From Uranotaenia lowii (Eukaryota; Arthropoda; Insecta; Diptera; Culicidae): a DNA stretch of 64,000 nucleotides. This document shows positions 47,097-58,613 of this stretch, one piece after another. The stretch lies in NCBI RefSeq assembly GCF_029784155.1, contig NC_073693.1, positions 283,932,875 through 283,996,874 of the forward strand. Direction: 5' to 3'. Under the pieces are notes generated by a model. The model ran no database searches and was not told the origin of the DNA. It saw only the letters and a program-made list of their open reading frames with translations. Numbering within the stretch: position 1 is the stretch's first letter; each line of letters opens with the position of its first letter. Both the position numbers and the translations under genes were made by a program.

Positions 47097-47189
47097 AATC
47101 ATCCAGGAAATTGTTACCATTCGAGTCAGTTACCCTATGCCACTCACGAAGAGTACTCATTTTCCTATTTAAACGCCTGAATGTTTATT

Positions 47190-48210
47190 TGTTTTATGTT
47201 GCATGTCCCGTACAGTAAAGTAGAATAAATAAACATTAATAAAAATCTAGATTAAAACTTTAAATAATATTGTATAATAAATAAATAAAAAGATAAGATA
47301 GGGAACTCCTAACGGTCACATTGAACACATTCTCCACAAAACACTTACCACACATAACACTTAACGGGAAAAAGGGATGAAGAAAGAAAAAGACAGCACG
47401 CTAAAGGGAAAATCGCTAAAGATAAACGGAAAAAGGGAAAATCATCGTTAAAAAGGGAACGAAGGAAATCGACTACCGGAAAGCCTAAGGTCTTTTCCAT
47501 CCGACTTCCGTACGATACACATCGGAGCCCATTAGTGGAAAAGTGCCGTGTATCTTCCGCAACACGATATCAGGTAACCTCAAATCGTATTCCCGGTAAT
47601 TCGATCATCACCCTGACGTTTCCCTTTGTCTATTGGGACCCATTATTTTATTATTAGGCAGTTTTGCCAAGGTCCGAAGCTAGCTTGGATTATCTGCGTC
47701 GCGCAATAAACCCGACCGTCACCGTCAACCTGCAGCCAAATCCATAAGTTGCCAACAACCGCTATTCTCGCACTTACCGGGGGTTGACCGACGCGTGAAA
47801 GGGTTTGCGACAACAGCTAGCAATCAACAACACCCACCTTGCGAGCCACAGCAATCGCTAGCCATTTGGGACCCGCCAATGTTCCACGAGGTCCGGAACC
47901 GATGGTTCGGCACCGCCATTGCCGCCCGTTTCACCTCGTGCGATCCCCGAAACCCAAGACATCCCGCAGCAGCAGTTCCCGTTGGCCGGCCACATCAACG
48001 AGCACACACTACACTAAACACAGAGCAACAAAACTGTAAGTAGGACAATAAATCTTGAAAACCTAAAGACCGGTGTTTTGGACTTCTTGACTAGTGTCAC
48101 CACCTTGTCAAAGCCGACCCGAGGTTCTTCGCAACCTCTGCTCCGCTGAGCCAACCATAAGAGGCCGCATGAGGCACACCCTCACCAGGGATACGAGGGC
48201 TGTTGTAGTT
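47190..48210 (+). mobile_element. Probable LTR (BEL/Pao-like), boundaries unresolved
   Basis: A block with an AT-rich left part and a GC-rich, C/A-biased right part (47690-48060) has a polyadenylation signal AATAAATC at about 48045. A U5-like segment follows (CCTAAAGACCGGTGTTTTGG onward) to about 48210. Layout matches the 38.8-39.7 kb block. Overlapping frames at 47795-48043 show no retroviral domain. Ends, primer-binding site and a target duplication were not established. Confidence 0.35.
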
Positions 48211-48709
48211 GGCCCTTCTGGTCAGCTAATAATAAAATTCAAATAAGCTTAAAATGAAGTCGGTCTTTGATTTTTGGTTTTGACTATTCTTAAGCTTCAT
48301 TTGACAAGCAGCTGAGAATTTCATGGAAAAAGTTATAACCATTTCAAAATAAAAAATCTGAATCCATTGAAAAATATTGAAAAATGGCAGACTTTGCTTG
48401 CTAGAGCTGTTAATAATTGCATGAAATATTTTTGCAAACACTATTTAAATCAATAAATTCTCTGGCAATGTAAAGCAGTTTTTTGAGACTTTTTATTTCC
48501 ATCCTACTGTAACACAGCTTTCAAATAAGCAGTAAAAATGATAAAATTTAAAAAAAATATATTTTGAAATTAAAACTTGTTGCGCTAATTCAGGACTGGA
48601 TGGATCGCTTCCAAAATTTTTATTGCTATTTCTGGCAGCAAAAATAACCAAAAAAAGTTATGGGAGATGTAAAAATTAAAGAATTTGAAATTTCCATACA
48701 AAGCATGCA
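48211..48709. other. Unassigned AT-rich stretch
   Basis: No gene recognised between the LTR-like block and the next TTCGGCC array. Confidence 0.35.
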
Positions 48710-49145
48710 GCGGTCTAGTGACCATTTGGCATAACATGCAGACAAGCGTTAAATGAATCTTGTCGGCCTAGCGACCATTTTACCTGATGACCATTCGGCC
48801 TAGCTTCCATTCGGCCTAGTATGCTTTCGATCTTATATCGTCCTCATAACCATTCGGCTTAACATGCAGACAAGGTTATCGGCCTAATATCCATTCCGCC
48901 TAGCGATCTTTCGACTGAACGACCATTCGGCCTAGGAGCTGTTCAGCCTTATATCTATTCGGCCTTATGAACGTTTGGCCTAGCGACCATTCGGCCGAAC
49001 AGCCATTCGGCCAAATAACCTTCGGCCAAATGTCCCATTCGGCCAAATGTCCTATTCGGCCTGACATCCTTAGGCCTGTTAACCCATTCAGCTTAGCTAC
49101 CTCCGGCCTAAAATCTTTCGGACTGACGGCCTTCGGCCGAATGTT
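48710..49145. repeat. TTCGGCC tandem array, distal part
   Basis: About 20 decayed units of CCATTCGGCCTAGCGA, in the orientation of the right half at 43.8-44.5 kb. A 116-codon frame across the array and beyond (48967-49317) is a product of the repeat. The last units become AAATGTCCCATTCGGCC. Confidence 0.75.
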
Positions 49146-51759
49146 TTGGGAGGAGGTTTGTCAACAGAAAAATTTTATATTTGTTCCGGACTCATCAGTT
49201 TTTGAAAGAAGAATTTCAATTCAGAATAGTAAGAATACAGAAAAACATCTCCCAGTTTCATTAAATACAATCGTCTTGCACAATTACAAGATATATTTCA
49301 TTAACTTTAAACTTTAACATTATAAGTAAAGAAATACAAATGCAATTTAGAGATAGATTTCTGTTAACTTTCATTTATAACAGACTTTATTCGTTAGTAT
49401 ATTTTTGAAAAAAATCCACGATGAATATTCCAACTAAATGAGAAATTATACAAAAGCAATTTTTGATATGTCATACAAAACGAATGCTTCAACTTTTTTG
49501 ATAGACAATAAATACCACTCCTTGTTTATAAAATTGCACAGGCCTTTGCACGATTCAACCCTAACCAAAAATTTTAATTTACGTCCCTACCAATATGTTC
49601 ATTTCGCTGCAGCCAGCCACTGGGTATTTGAAAGTCAAATTAAACCTCGGGCCAGACCCGTTACGGGAAGTGGTTTTATGCATTCTGTGACGGATCGTCA
49701 TTGCGTCGTCGTTGTTGTCATCAGATGTCGGTGGCGGCGCGGCACTATGCTTTCCTGCTTTCTTTTATTGATATTTAAATGCCTATACCTACCGCCACTT
49801 GGACATTTCCTTTTTGCCGTATCACGAATCTACCACACGTGAAAAAGTCCATACTTTATGAATGAACCCGCTCTCCCTTTGTCCCGTTTCCATTGACTTA
49901 TCTGCTTCACCCTAAATCGGGTTTGACCATTCAGTCAGACGCAGAGATTGTTTTCGAATGGTAATGAGCTAACTTGTTGACCCTAGCCGATACGGTTCGA
50001 ATGGCTTTTAAATTGTAATTTAATGCAAGGAAACTCATATCCATGAAAATCGGAACCGGAACTATTCCCAGGATATAATTTCGAGGGTCCTTCAACGTTA
50101 GGGGTCAACTCCTTCACTGGGAACCGCGTTGGGAAAGATTTCACAATGAATGTGTAATTTTACGGTTTCTTGAAAAATTACAATAGCTGGAAATGTTGTG
50201 GGAACTGAACTTAGAAATCACACTCAGAGCGGAGATTTAAAATACTGAGAATCAAATTAAGAGTTTGAAAAGTCAAGGAATTCACTTCAAAATTTAAATC
50301 CCTGTTCTGAAAACAGTTCAAATTTAAATTTATGCTCTAAACGCATTTAGTTAACGCTACTTCCAATAATTTAATTGAATATTTGAAAATCTGCAAAATT
50401 CTTAACGTTTTTGGATTCTCAAACCAGATAGAGATGTCTACATACGAGAACCCATCGAAACTAGGCTACCGCAAACCGCAAAACGGAATGTGGCCGGTTG
50501 GTTTCGATCTGTAAATGAGTTTTACTGCTTTCCTGAACTGGACACTTTCTTAGGCTGGATGTCGTCCCAACCGCACTATGATGACCATAAAATTGATCCT
50601 CGTTAGGATTCCGGTTTCTCCCGGTATGCCTTCAGACAAAGTTGATCCTCCCGTCCGGTTTTGCTGATTCCAAGATCGTTTTTGTTTTGTGTCTCCTCTG
50701 ACATTAATAATATGTATAAGCAAGTTACTTTCTTCACGCGTCCTAACACAACCAGGGATTCAGTGAGTCCAGTCCAGGAAGATTCGAAGATAGAGACAGA
50801 GAAAGAAGCCAATGCGTAAAGTATATTGATTGATGAGCCCATAAACGTTGCATGTTGATTGTTGTCTCCTAGGGGAAGGAGGTGTAAAAGTATCATCAGT
50901 CATTTTTGGCACTGCTTGCTGCCAAACTGTTTTAAGACATACAAACTCTCTTTATTTTATTCTTCTCATATTTTTAATTTTTGAATGGGGTGTATTACTC
51001 CACTGTTCCCCGACTAAGCACATTTCTGCTGGTCAAAGTCGATGAAGCAATACGACCGTTATGTTGCGATTAAATCGAACCGGTCAGTCCCACTGGCCAC
51101 TAGATATTAGACAGACAGTCGATACGTGGTGCTTAGAGAAGGCTGGAAGCGAAGTCGTCCTACCTACTATGCCTAAGTATGTAAGTTGAAACAAAACCAG
51201 GAATGTTCGGTGCGTCTAGCCAAAAGGAAACCATCGTCATCGAACCTGTTGATCCGTGAAACATCGTTGCGCAGCTCACACGCAGGAAAGCAAGTACTTC
51301 TTTGTAAAATAATGCCACCTAAGGAAAACAGGATATGCTTCTAATACACGGATAAGAGAATCATATGGACGATAATTGATTTATTTGGTGTTAAGTATTA
51401 TTTAGAGTCATCAAATTCACACCATCGTATATGCAAGACTTTCCGCATACGCACTTTCTTACATTAGCATTCTTTAATCATTCGGACATATAAATAAAAC
51501 AATGTTATAATTGTTTCTTTAGGTTGACTACGGAGTGAATTTCGGATTCCTAGTACAAACATATCGATGTTTTACCCCTGAAGCTATGCAGTATCCAAAT
51601 TTTTTTTTAATTTATAAGCACGGCAGAACACAAGATTCCACACATGCCTAAGGAGGTCCTAAGGAGGCAATTTTTTTAAATAAAAAAAATCTACTATGTT
51701 ATAGTGAACTTTATTCAAATAACTTTTGAATAGCTTCCAACAGCCGTTCGAGCTGAAAG
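49146..51759. other. Unassigned stretch, partly non-repetitive
   Basis: A 134-codon frame (49438-49842) and a 97-codon minus frame (50603-50896) lack recognisable domains and code-like features. No RNA gene or element ends were found. This may be host intergenic DNA. Confidence 0.35.
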
Positions 51760-53076
51760 TACCGGGTCCGGCAATTGAACTGCTACATTACGTCAACAGT
51801 AATTATTTCGTTGCACACGAAACAGTATTGAACGACCCCTCGTCGCTTTGTGTACATTAAGTCTTAGCTATCATGGGATGTAAGTGTTACTTTTGTAATC
51901 AGGTGTTATCCGGAAAAATGGATCTCGAACAGAAACGTAGCGCTGTGGTTGCCTTGTTCCTTGCTGGCAAACGGCAGAAGGACATAGTTCGTGTGCTGTC
52001 CGATATAAGTGTGTGCAGAAGTTTTGTATACCGTACAGTTAAAAGATATCTGGAGACCGGAAGTGCCAAAAAACGGTATAGTGAGGGACGCCGACCTACT
52101 GTGGTGATACCTGCCATGACAAAGATCGCCAAGAAGCGCCTTAAGAGAAATCCTCGTCGTAGTGCCACTAAATTGGCAGAGGATCTCAACATATCGGATC
52201 GAAGTCTCCGTTGGATCCTGAAAGATAAACTTCAGACCAAGCCCTACAAGATCTTAAAGTTTCAAGACCTTACGGTGAAGCAGAAACAAGAACGGGTAAA
52301 AAAACGAAGGCGCTGCTGAAGAGGGCCGCGGAAGGCAGGTTGAAGAATATCGTGTTTACCGATGAGAAACTCTTCACCGTACAGCAGTTCGTGAATGAGC
52401 AGAACCACAGAGTTTGGTTGCTAGACAGATCACGAAGCCATGCCCACTTGCTGACGGCCACCCGGCGACAGAAACCGGCATCGGTGATGGTTTGGGCCGG
52501 AATCACCCGTGATGGCCGGAATCCGCTAGTTTTTGTCCCTGAAGGAGTGAGAATAAACCAAAATACATATCGGGAATTAGTTTTACAGAATGTCGTCGAG
52601 CCGTGGGCAAGTCGACATTTTGGTTCCAGGGATTGGGTTTTCCAAGAGGACTCGGCGCCGGCTCACAAAGCGAAGAAAACCCAACATTGGATTGCGCAAC
52701 ATTTTCCAGGGTTCATTTCGAGCTCCGAGTGGCCGGCGAGTTTGCCAGACCTGAACCCTATGGACTTCGCTGTTTGGAGTATGTTGGACGCCAAAGTCTG
52801 CTCTAAGAAACATGAAGGTGTGGAGGTCCTGAAGCGATATCTCGTGGCAGCCTGGGATAAAATACCACAAGAACACCTGCGGGCCTCATACGATGCGTTC
52901 CTCGACCGTCTGCGGCGAGTGGTTAAACTCAAGGGCGAACAAGTCGAACTTTACCAGAGAATTTTGAAAAAATAATTTGTTTCGAGAGAAATTGAATGAA
53001 TTTGAAATAAAAAGTTGTTGTTTTGATCAATTTATATGTTTATTTCAATGTAGCACTTCTATTGCCGGATCCTGTA
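51760..53076 (+). mobile_element. maT-type (DD37D) mariner, near-intact
   Basis: TIRs of about 28 bp match with few differences: CCGGGTCCGGCAATTGAA (51762) against CAGGATCCGGCAATAGAA at the inverted right end (53074), both continuing GTGCTACATT or CTGCTACATT. TA flanks both ends (51760-51761 and 53075-53076). The 1.3-kb length and one transposase gene on the plus strand are as expected for an autonomous copy. It is the best preserved element in the window. Confidence 0.9.
51918..52975 (+). pseudogene. maT-type DD37D mariner transposase, one frameshift
   Basis: The natural start is probably the Met at 51918 (MDLEQKRSAVVALFLAGKRQ). The N-terminus has a helix-turn-helix (QKDIVRVLSDISVCRSFVY), a hook-like GRRPTV and a second DNA-binding region (SATKLAEDLNISDRSLRWIL). 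The frame breaks at a run of seven A (52298-52304); one base is missing relative to the frame that follows. The second part has the catalytic Asp in NIVFTDEKLFTV, the block SVMVWAGITRDGRNPLVFVP, the second Asp in VFQEDSAPAHKAKKTQHWI and the third in SLPDLNPMDFAVW. Exactly 37 residues separate the last two Asp (QED to NPMD), giving DD37D. It ends at 52975. The total of about 350 residues is full length. The frameshift may be real or a homopolymer sequencing error. Confidence 0.9.
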
Positions 53077-54614
53077 GTTAACAGAATCACGTTGAATTGA
53101 AAATTCTTTTCTTTCTCGGGACTACGCGCCGAGAGAGATTTGTTTCTCTCTTTCGTTCAGTTACTAAAATTGATCTGTTTAACGTGACTCAGAACAAGCC
53201 TTTTAATTATGCTTAACCTGGATAAAGGAAACAACCCGGACGCAGTCAGTCAACATAAGTTAGGATGAATGTTGGCAGAAAACAACAGATGGCAGCACTT
53301 GACATGATCCTTGAAGTCAGGGTTGTACACAACGAATGCCTGGGAAAACTGGGTTGCTGAAGGGAAAGAAGACGAAAGGGATATAGGGGGAGGAAAGGTC
53401 AATGGTCGGGTACGAGAATTGAGAAATTGTCAACAAACGGCCATTGGATGTTTAGTCGTCAAGCGAGTACTATACGTAGCCACAAAGTCACCGCGCAATT
53501 GGGCTAACATCCATGTTCTTTAATCCTGAGTATTATTCCGTACGTAGAGACCCGTGATAGTACGGTGAATTGCGCCTCAAACAACCGAGTGTGTGTATAG
53601 AGAACTACCAGGTAACAAAACACCCTAAATCAAGGCCGAGTACCTGACTAGATACCATATCGTCATTTTGTTCCCTCTATTGTCACCAGGACCCCGAGAT
53701 TTGATTGTGAACTTCCGGTGAGAATTCTTGAAGACGGAACATTCATGTATGCCCGAATTTCCGTATTTCTCATCCCCTGAATATCCCGATTCGCCCAGCA
53801 TACCGGAGTAGGCATTCCGCTAATCCGCAGCAGCCACGTGTCTACATCGTGCGTCTAGCACTAACGAGGTCAGCAGGTACGCCGATAGTACCGTGCCAAC
53901 AGCTCAAAGCGAGCTCCGCAGCTCCACACATCCACAGGGAACCGTACCGTTCTACAAACCACGCAACCGAACCCACCCACGCAGTGCAAGTACATCTACA
54001 AGGTACGGTGAGCAGTTGGATGCCAGGGGCCGCCACAGGGCGGATTGTACCAAGAAAGAGGGACCCGAAAAGCAGTCGTGTGTGGTAGGAGACATTTGAG
54101 ATTTCGGGGGCAGTTATTTAGTCGACAAGTGCCTAACCAATTCTGATCCTTTGAGGGGAATAAAGTAAGGCGAGCATAGCTCGAAATTAATTCAGCCAGC
54201 ATTCCTTTGTAGTATTTTCACTCGAAAAGTCGATCCTGAAGCAAGAATTGGGGGAGTCCTAAAAGTGCTGGACAGAAGTCTTTTCATAGTTACACTGGCA
54301 GTCTCACTTTCCAATCTTTCATTTAGTCTTTAGGTCACCAATATTTCACTAAACATATTCAACAAGTGTTGTTATGCTGTATGAAATCCATTTTTGATGA
54401 AGTTTTGAGCGGTGGATGGTTCCCCATTAGGATTTTTTTATATCAACATATTTTCTAAATTGCAGGAAAATTATGAATTTAGAATCAGGACAAAACATTT
54501 TAATAAAACTTCACTTTGAGAATAAAAAGCTAATTAGAATTTCAAAATCTGAATTTTTTAAGTTTGTTTCCAGCTGGTTTGTTGAGGATTTTTAAACTTA
54601 ACACAGTCATATTA
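53077..54614. other. Unassigned stretch with GC-rich patch
   Basis: 53.8-54.1 kb is GC-richer, with overlapping frames on both strands (53842-54202). One frame includes RGRHRADCTKKEGPEKQS, vaguely like a gag zinc-knuckle context, but the Cys/His spacing does not fit. No secure identification. Confidence 0.3.
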
Positions 54615-55567
54615 GATTCTTAGAGTTTATAAAGAAATACAAGTAAAAAAGTAATTATTGGACTTTCGAATTGACACTTTTTTATTAGGTTTTGTAAAGC
54701 TGATTGATCACACTTCTTGGCCGCAGCATTCCAATTTTTCTTATAGCCGCCATGGTCCTGTTGGCTTAACCATCTTTCTTGAAAACTCTCTTGATGATAG
54801 CCCAATATCGTTCAATGGGGCGAAGCTGGGGACAGTTTGGTGGGTTAATATCTTTCTCAACGAAATCTACATCGTGATCCTCAAACCATCTAAGAGTGGA
54901 TTTAGCGTAGTGAGCTGTCGCCAAATCTTGCCAGATGGTGGAGTCGTATGTTTCTTAAATAGTGGCAGCAACCTTTTCTGCAAACACTCCTTTTGGTAGA
55001 TATCGGCATTTATTGTTCCTTTTGTAAAGAAACTCGCCGACTTCCTTCCGCAGGAGCAGATTGCATGCCACACAAGCATTTTCTGGCCAAATTTTTCCAC
55101 CTCTATCGACTTCTTGTGGTCACTCACATCCTCCCCAATAGCTGCAGTGTAGAATTATGGTCCGGAAGAGTACTGGAATCCTCTTTTACATAAGTTTCAT
55201 CGTCCATGAGAATGCACGCATCTGGCTTCTGTAAAATCCGATGATACAGCTTCCGGGCTCTGGTTTTGACTCGTGATTTTTGTTCAGCCGTTTGTTTGGA
55301 CACTTTCTGCTTCTTGTATGTTTTCAGGTTGTTTCGCTTCTTGATCTGCTGTACCATTCCCATCGATGTCCCAGCTTTTTTCGCCAAATTCCGTAAGGAC
55401 ATCAATCGATTCCGGTTGATTACCTTGAGGTCCAGATTTGGGTCAGGTGGTCCTGGTTTTCTTCCTCTTCCTGGCAAACCATCGAACGTATAGTGTTCCC
55501 AAAACTTGTGGATGGTGGATTTTATGCTCGCCGGATGAATGTCGAAACATTTTACCACTTCATTCAA
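54615..55567 (-). pseudogene. DD37E mariner transposase, copy running into the assembly gap
   Basis: Reading leftward from the gap: a helix-turn-helix block (EVVKCFDIHPASIKSTIHKF), the linker LPGRGRKPGPPD, a second DNA-binding block (SLRNLAKKAGTSMGMVQQI), RVKTRARKLYHRILQKP and the first catalytic Asp in CILMDDETYVKED. After frameshifts come EKFGQKMLVWHAI, YQKECLQKRLLPLFKKH, WQDLATAHYAKSTLRWF (second Asp) and CPQLRPIERYWAIIKR (Glu). Counting gives 37 residues between Asp and Glu (DD37E). A stop follows near 54767, and the tail continues to a stop near 54690. It differs clearly from the 34.4-38.4 kb copy, so it is a separate subfamily. Its 5' end lies in the N run and its TIRs were not identified. 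Confidence 0.85.
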
Positions 55568-56067
55568 NNNNNNNNNNNNNNNNNNNNNNNNNNNNNNNNN
55601 NNNNNNNNNNNNNNNNNNNNNNNNNNNNNNNNNNNNNNNNNNNNNNNNNNNNNNNNNNNNNNNNNNNNNNNNNNNNNNNNNNNNNNNNNNNNNNNNNNNN
55701 NNNNNNNNNNNNNNNNNNNNNNNNNNNNNNNNNNNNNNNNNNNNNNNNNNNNNNNNNNNNNNNNNNNNNNNNNNNNNNNNNNNNNNNNNNNNNNNNNNNN
55801 NNNNNNNNNNNNNNNNNNNNNNNNNNNNNNNNNNNNNNNNNNNNNNNNNNNNNNNNNNNNNNNNNNNNNNNNNNNNNNNNNNNNNNNNNNNNNNNNNNNN
55901 NNNNNNNNNNNNNNNNNNNNNNNNNNNNNNNNNNNNNNNNNNNNNNNNNNNNNNNNNNNNNNNNNNNNNNNNNNNNNNNNNNNNNNNNNNNNNNNNNNNN
56001 NNNNNNNNNNNNNNNNNNNNNNNNNNNNNNNNNNNNNNNNNNNNNNNNNNNNNNNNNNNNNNNNNNN
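55568..56067. other. Assembly gap (500 N)
   Basis: Exactly 500 undetermined bases, the conventional length for a gap of unknown size. Reading frames drawn across it are artefacts. The left and right sides belong to different elements. Confidence 0.98.
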
Positions 56068-56350
56068 CTTGATCCTGGCTCCTAACCTTAAGAAGGTAGG
56101 AATTTCCGCCATCGGTTGGGTGGGCACCATCTATTTTACCAACGGCTTGGTCGATCGTTTTGGCAATAATGAATGGGTTTGGTAATTTTGCACCGGAATT
56201 CGGCTTGATTACCAAAAACTGGATTTCTCCAAATAATCCTTTTGGGTCCATCCATACAGGCACCGTTCTTCTGTTGGATGAACCCGGTGGTCCGGTTTGA
56301 CCTCCCCAGGGAGGATTGGAATCCATCTCAAGATGGAACAGCAACCACAA
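56068..56350 (-). pseudogene. LINE ORF1 (gag-like) N-terminal fragment
   Basis: The minus-strand frame opens at 56350 (MWLLFHLEMDSNPPWGGQTG) and contains FLVIKPNSGAKLPNPFIIAK, TIDQAVGKIDGAHPTDGGNS and YLLKVRSQDQ before entering the gap. This pattern (LPNPF, IxKxIDxAVG, YLLKVRS) is what I associate with gag-like ORF1 proteins of Jockey/LOA-group LINEs in mosquitoes. Proline/glycine-rich beginning, no zinc knuckles seen because the C-terminal part is missing. The fragment is open over its visible ~94 codons. Assignment rests on family memory, not on catalytic motifs. Confidence 0.6.
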
Positions 56351-57100
56351 ATAATGTTATTGTGATGAATTTAATTCAATAGCACTCGCGAAAACTCAAA
56401 CGAATTGGATGTCCGTGTTTTAGAAAGCACTAACGCGAGCGAATAACAAACTACGAGCACGATAGAAAAAACGTCTGCACGCGACGACAGTTCGAGACGG
56501 AATGTACATTTTTTTAATAATTGGACTAATATCATTACAAGCATTTCCGACACCCCCTGAACAAAATTTATCAAAAGATTTTATTTCATTTGACGAATTT
56601 GTTGAAGCCTGAGTTTGATTTTGCTTTATACATCGGAAATTCAATTTGCCCAAAGCAATACAGAGTTGAAAAAGTCAAAATTTTAACCAATGAGGAACCA
56701 GAATGATTGTTATGTTAGTGTGCTATCAACCATACATCTCTATCATTTGATGTATTGCTTATGTTCAAAACCTCGGTTAAGGGAAAAAAAAAGAAATTGA
56801 GCAATCCTAGGATTTAAATAGAATCACTTAAAATTGATACGAATTAAAAATAAATAAAGCAACTCTTTAAAACTTACAGTGATTTTTTTTATCCCTAGCC
56901 AATTCCGCTCCATCACCTTTCTGATAGCTGGATGTCTTCACGATATTGTAATATTTATTTTTTGATTGCATTGATGTAGAGACCGTAAATTTTTACGCCG
57001 AAACATTGATCGAGTAACTGGTGATTATCGGGATCCGTCGTTACAACCCGTTTAAGGGAAATACGAGATCTGCACAATTCAATAAAATACATACATACAG
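56351..57100. other. Unassigned stretch, possible LINE 5' UTR
   Basis: The ~250 bp directly right of the ORF1 start would be the 5' UTR of that minus-strand LINE. Beyond that no feature was recognised. Confidence 0.35.
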
Positions 57101-58613
57101 ACAGTACCGTTCATAATTGTATAGAAATTGGAAGCACGCGCACTGCCACTTCGACTTTGAACTTCCATAACTTTTTACTTTGATTATATTATTTGATCAA
57201 ACTTTTTGCGTTAGATAGATCACCTATCACACTATTATATCACAAAACTTGGGCTATCTTAAGGTTGCCAGAATTTTTTTCATTACCATCCGGGCCTTGC
57301 AATTCCGGGCATTTTTTTCAAAAAAGCCTGACAAAATCCGGGCATGGATTTCAATTTTTCAAATCCAAAAACCGGGCAAAAACCGGGCAAATTTAGGTGT
57401 TATTATATATAAAAGCAAAGAAAAAATGCAAAAAAAAATCGAAATTAATATTTTATTAATGTAATTGCAGACTTCCAACAACTTTTTGGAACATTTAAAT
57501 ATTTAAAGGTTTATAAAAGTAAATCAGCGAAATTATATGAAACAACCGTTGAAAATTTCCATACCGATAATCGATTTTGCTGAAACGCACTCAAAAACTA
57601 TGAATTTTTTTGGTTTCTTTGTGAAAATTGTGAAAAAATCCGGGCAATATCCGGACTTTTTTCACGATATCCGGGCAACCGGGCCGGACCGGACTTTTTC
57701 GAAATTTTGCATCAAATATCCGGGCAAACCCGGATAAAACCGGGCAATCTGGCAAGCTTAGGCTATCTGGAGTTTGTGTGACCTGAGATACAGTTATTCT
57801 ACAAAAATCGGACTTTTTTGGACTTTTCTCATTCAAACTGCAATATCTCAGAAACTGTGCTAAATTTTTCATTGAAATTTTGCAGAGTGCTTGTTGAAAT
57901 ATAAAGCTAGCATGACTGAAGTTTTCGAAAAGTTCTATTGCTGAAATCAAAAGTTACGCGAGGTGCAATATTTTATGCATGAACCTAGAAATGCGATTTC
58001 TATAGAATTTTGGACGAATGTTTCCATAGGAAAATCCTATTTTCTGTTTAACAACCTGTAAATTAATTTCAAGCAAAAAAAACAAAACAATATCGCAAGA
58101 TTCTGATTTCGAAACACAAATGGATCATTTATTCCACTTTTTCTTTTTTTCATTGCTTTTGCCAGACATTTTTTGTCTGATTGGTGGATGTGAACGATAT
58201 TGTTCTCATGAATCGTCCAAAATTCTATAGAAATCGCATGGTTCATGCCTGAAATATTGCACCTCGGGTAACTTTTGATCCCATCTATAGAACTTTTCGA
58301 AAACTTCAGACATGCTAGCTTTATATTTCAACAATCACGCTGCAAAATTTCAATAAAAAATGTAGCGCAGTTTCTGAGATATTGCAGTTTGAATGAGAAA
58401 AGTCCAAAAAGTCCGATTTTTGTAGAATTACTGTATCTCAGGCAACACAAACTCCAGAAAGCTCAAATTTTGTGATATAATAGTGTGATAGTTGATCTAT
58501 CTAACGCAAAAAGTTTGATCGAAAAATATCATCAGAGTAAAAAGTTATGGAAGTTCAAAATCGAAGTGACAGTTCGCGTGCTTCCAATTTCTATACAATT
58601 ATGACAGTACTGT
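57101..58613. mobile_element. Foldback element with about 420-bp arms
   Basis: ACAGTACCGTTCATAATTGT at 57101 is inverted at 58613 (ACAGTACTGTCATAATTGTA). The arms stay similar over their full length: GGAAGCACGCG, AACTTTTTGCGTTAGATAGA, CACACTATTATATCACAAAA and TTCATTCAAACTGCAATATC-like blocks all have inverted partners. The arms are 57101-58018 (less a 509-bp insertion and duplication) and 58209-58613, with a 190-bp loop. Mirror-image reading frames (57591-57950 and 58275-58475) arise from the palindrome, not from genes. Tc1-like TIR character is suggested but unproven. Confidence 0.8.
57252..57768. mobile_element. 501-bp hAT-like MITE (CCGGGCA type) with 8-bp duplication
   Basis: GGCTATCT at 57252-57259 recurs at 57761-57768. 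Between them the ends are inverted: TAAGGTTGCCAGA at 57260 and, reverse-complemented, TAAGCTTGCCAGA ending 57760. The body is filled with AATCCGGGCA, AACCGGGCAA and ATATCCGGGCAA motifs on both sides of a central AT-rich segment. It lies in the left arm of the foldback element, and the uninterrupted right arm shows the pre-insertion sequence. Confidence 0.9.

Noticed and set aside
49438..49842. 134-codon frame, possible host gene
   Set aside because: No domain, no splice pattern, and a mixed-composition C-terminus.
53893..54099. gag zinc-knuckle candidate
   Set aside because: Cys/His spacing does not fit CX2CX4HX4C and no neighbouring retroelement domain supports it.
55124..56350. Long frames spanning the N run (up to 408 codons)
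   Set aside because: They exist only because N is read through; the two sides belong to different elements.
57591..57950. 119-codon minus frame with a mirror-image partner at 58275-58475
   Set aside because: Both are produced by the palindromic foldback element.
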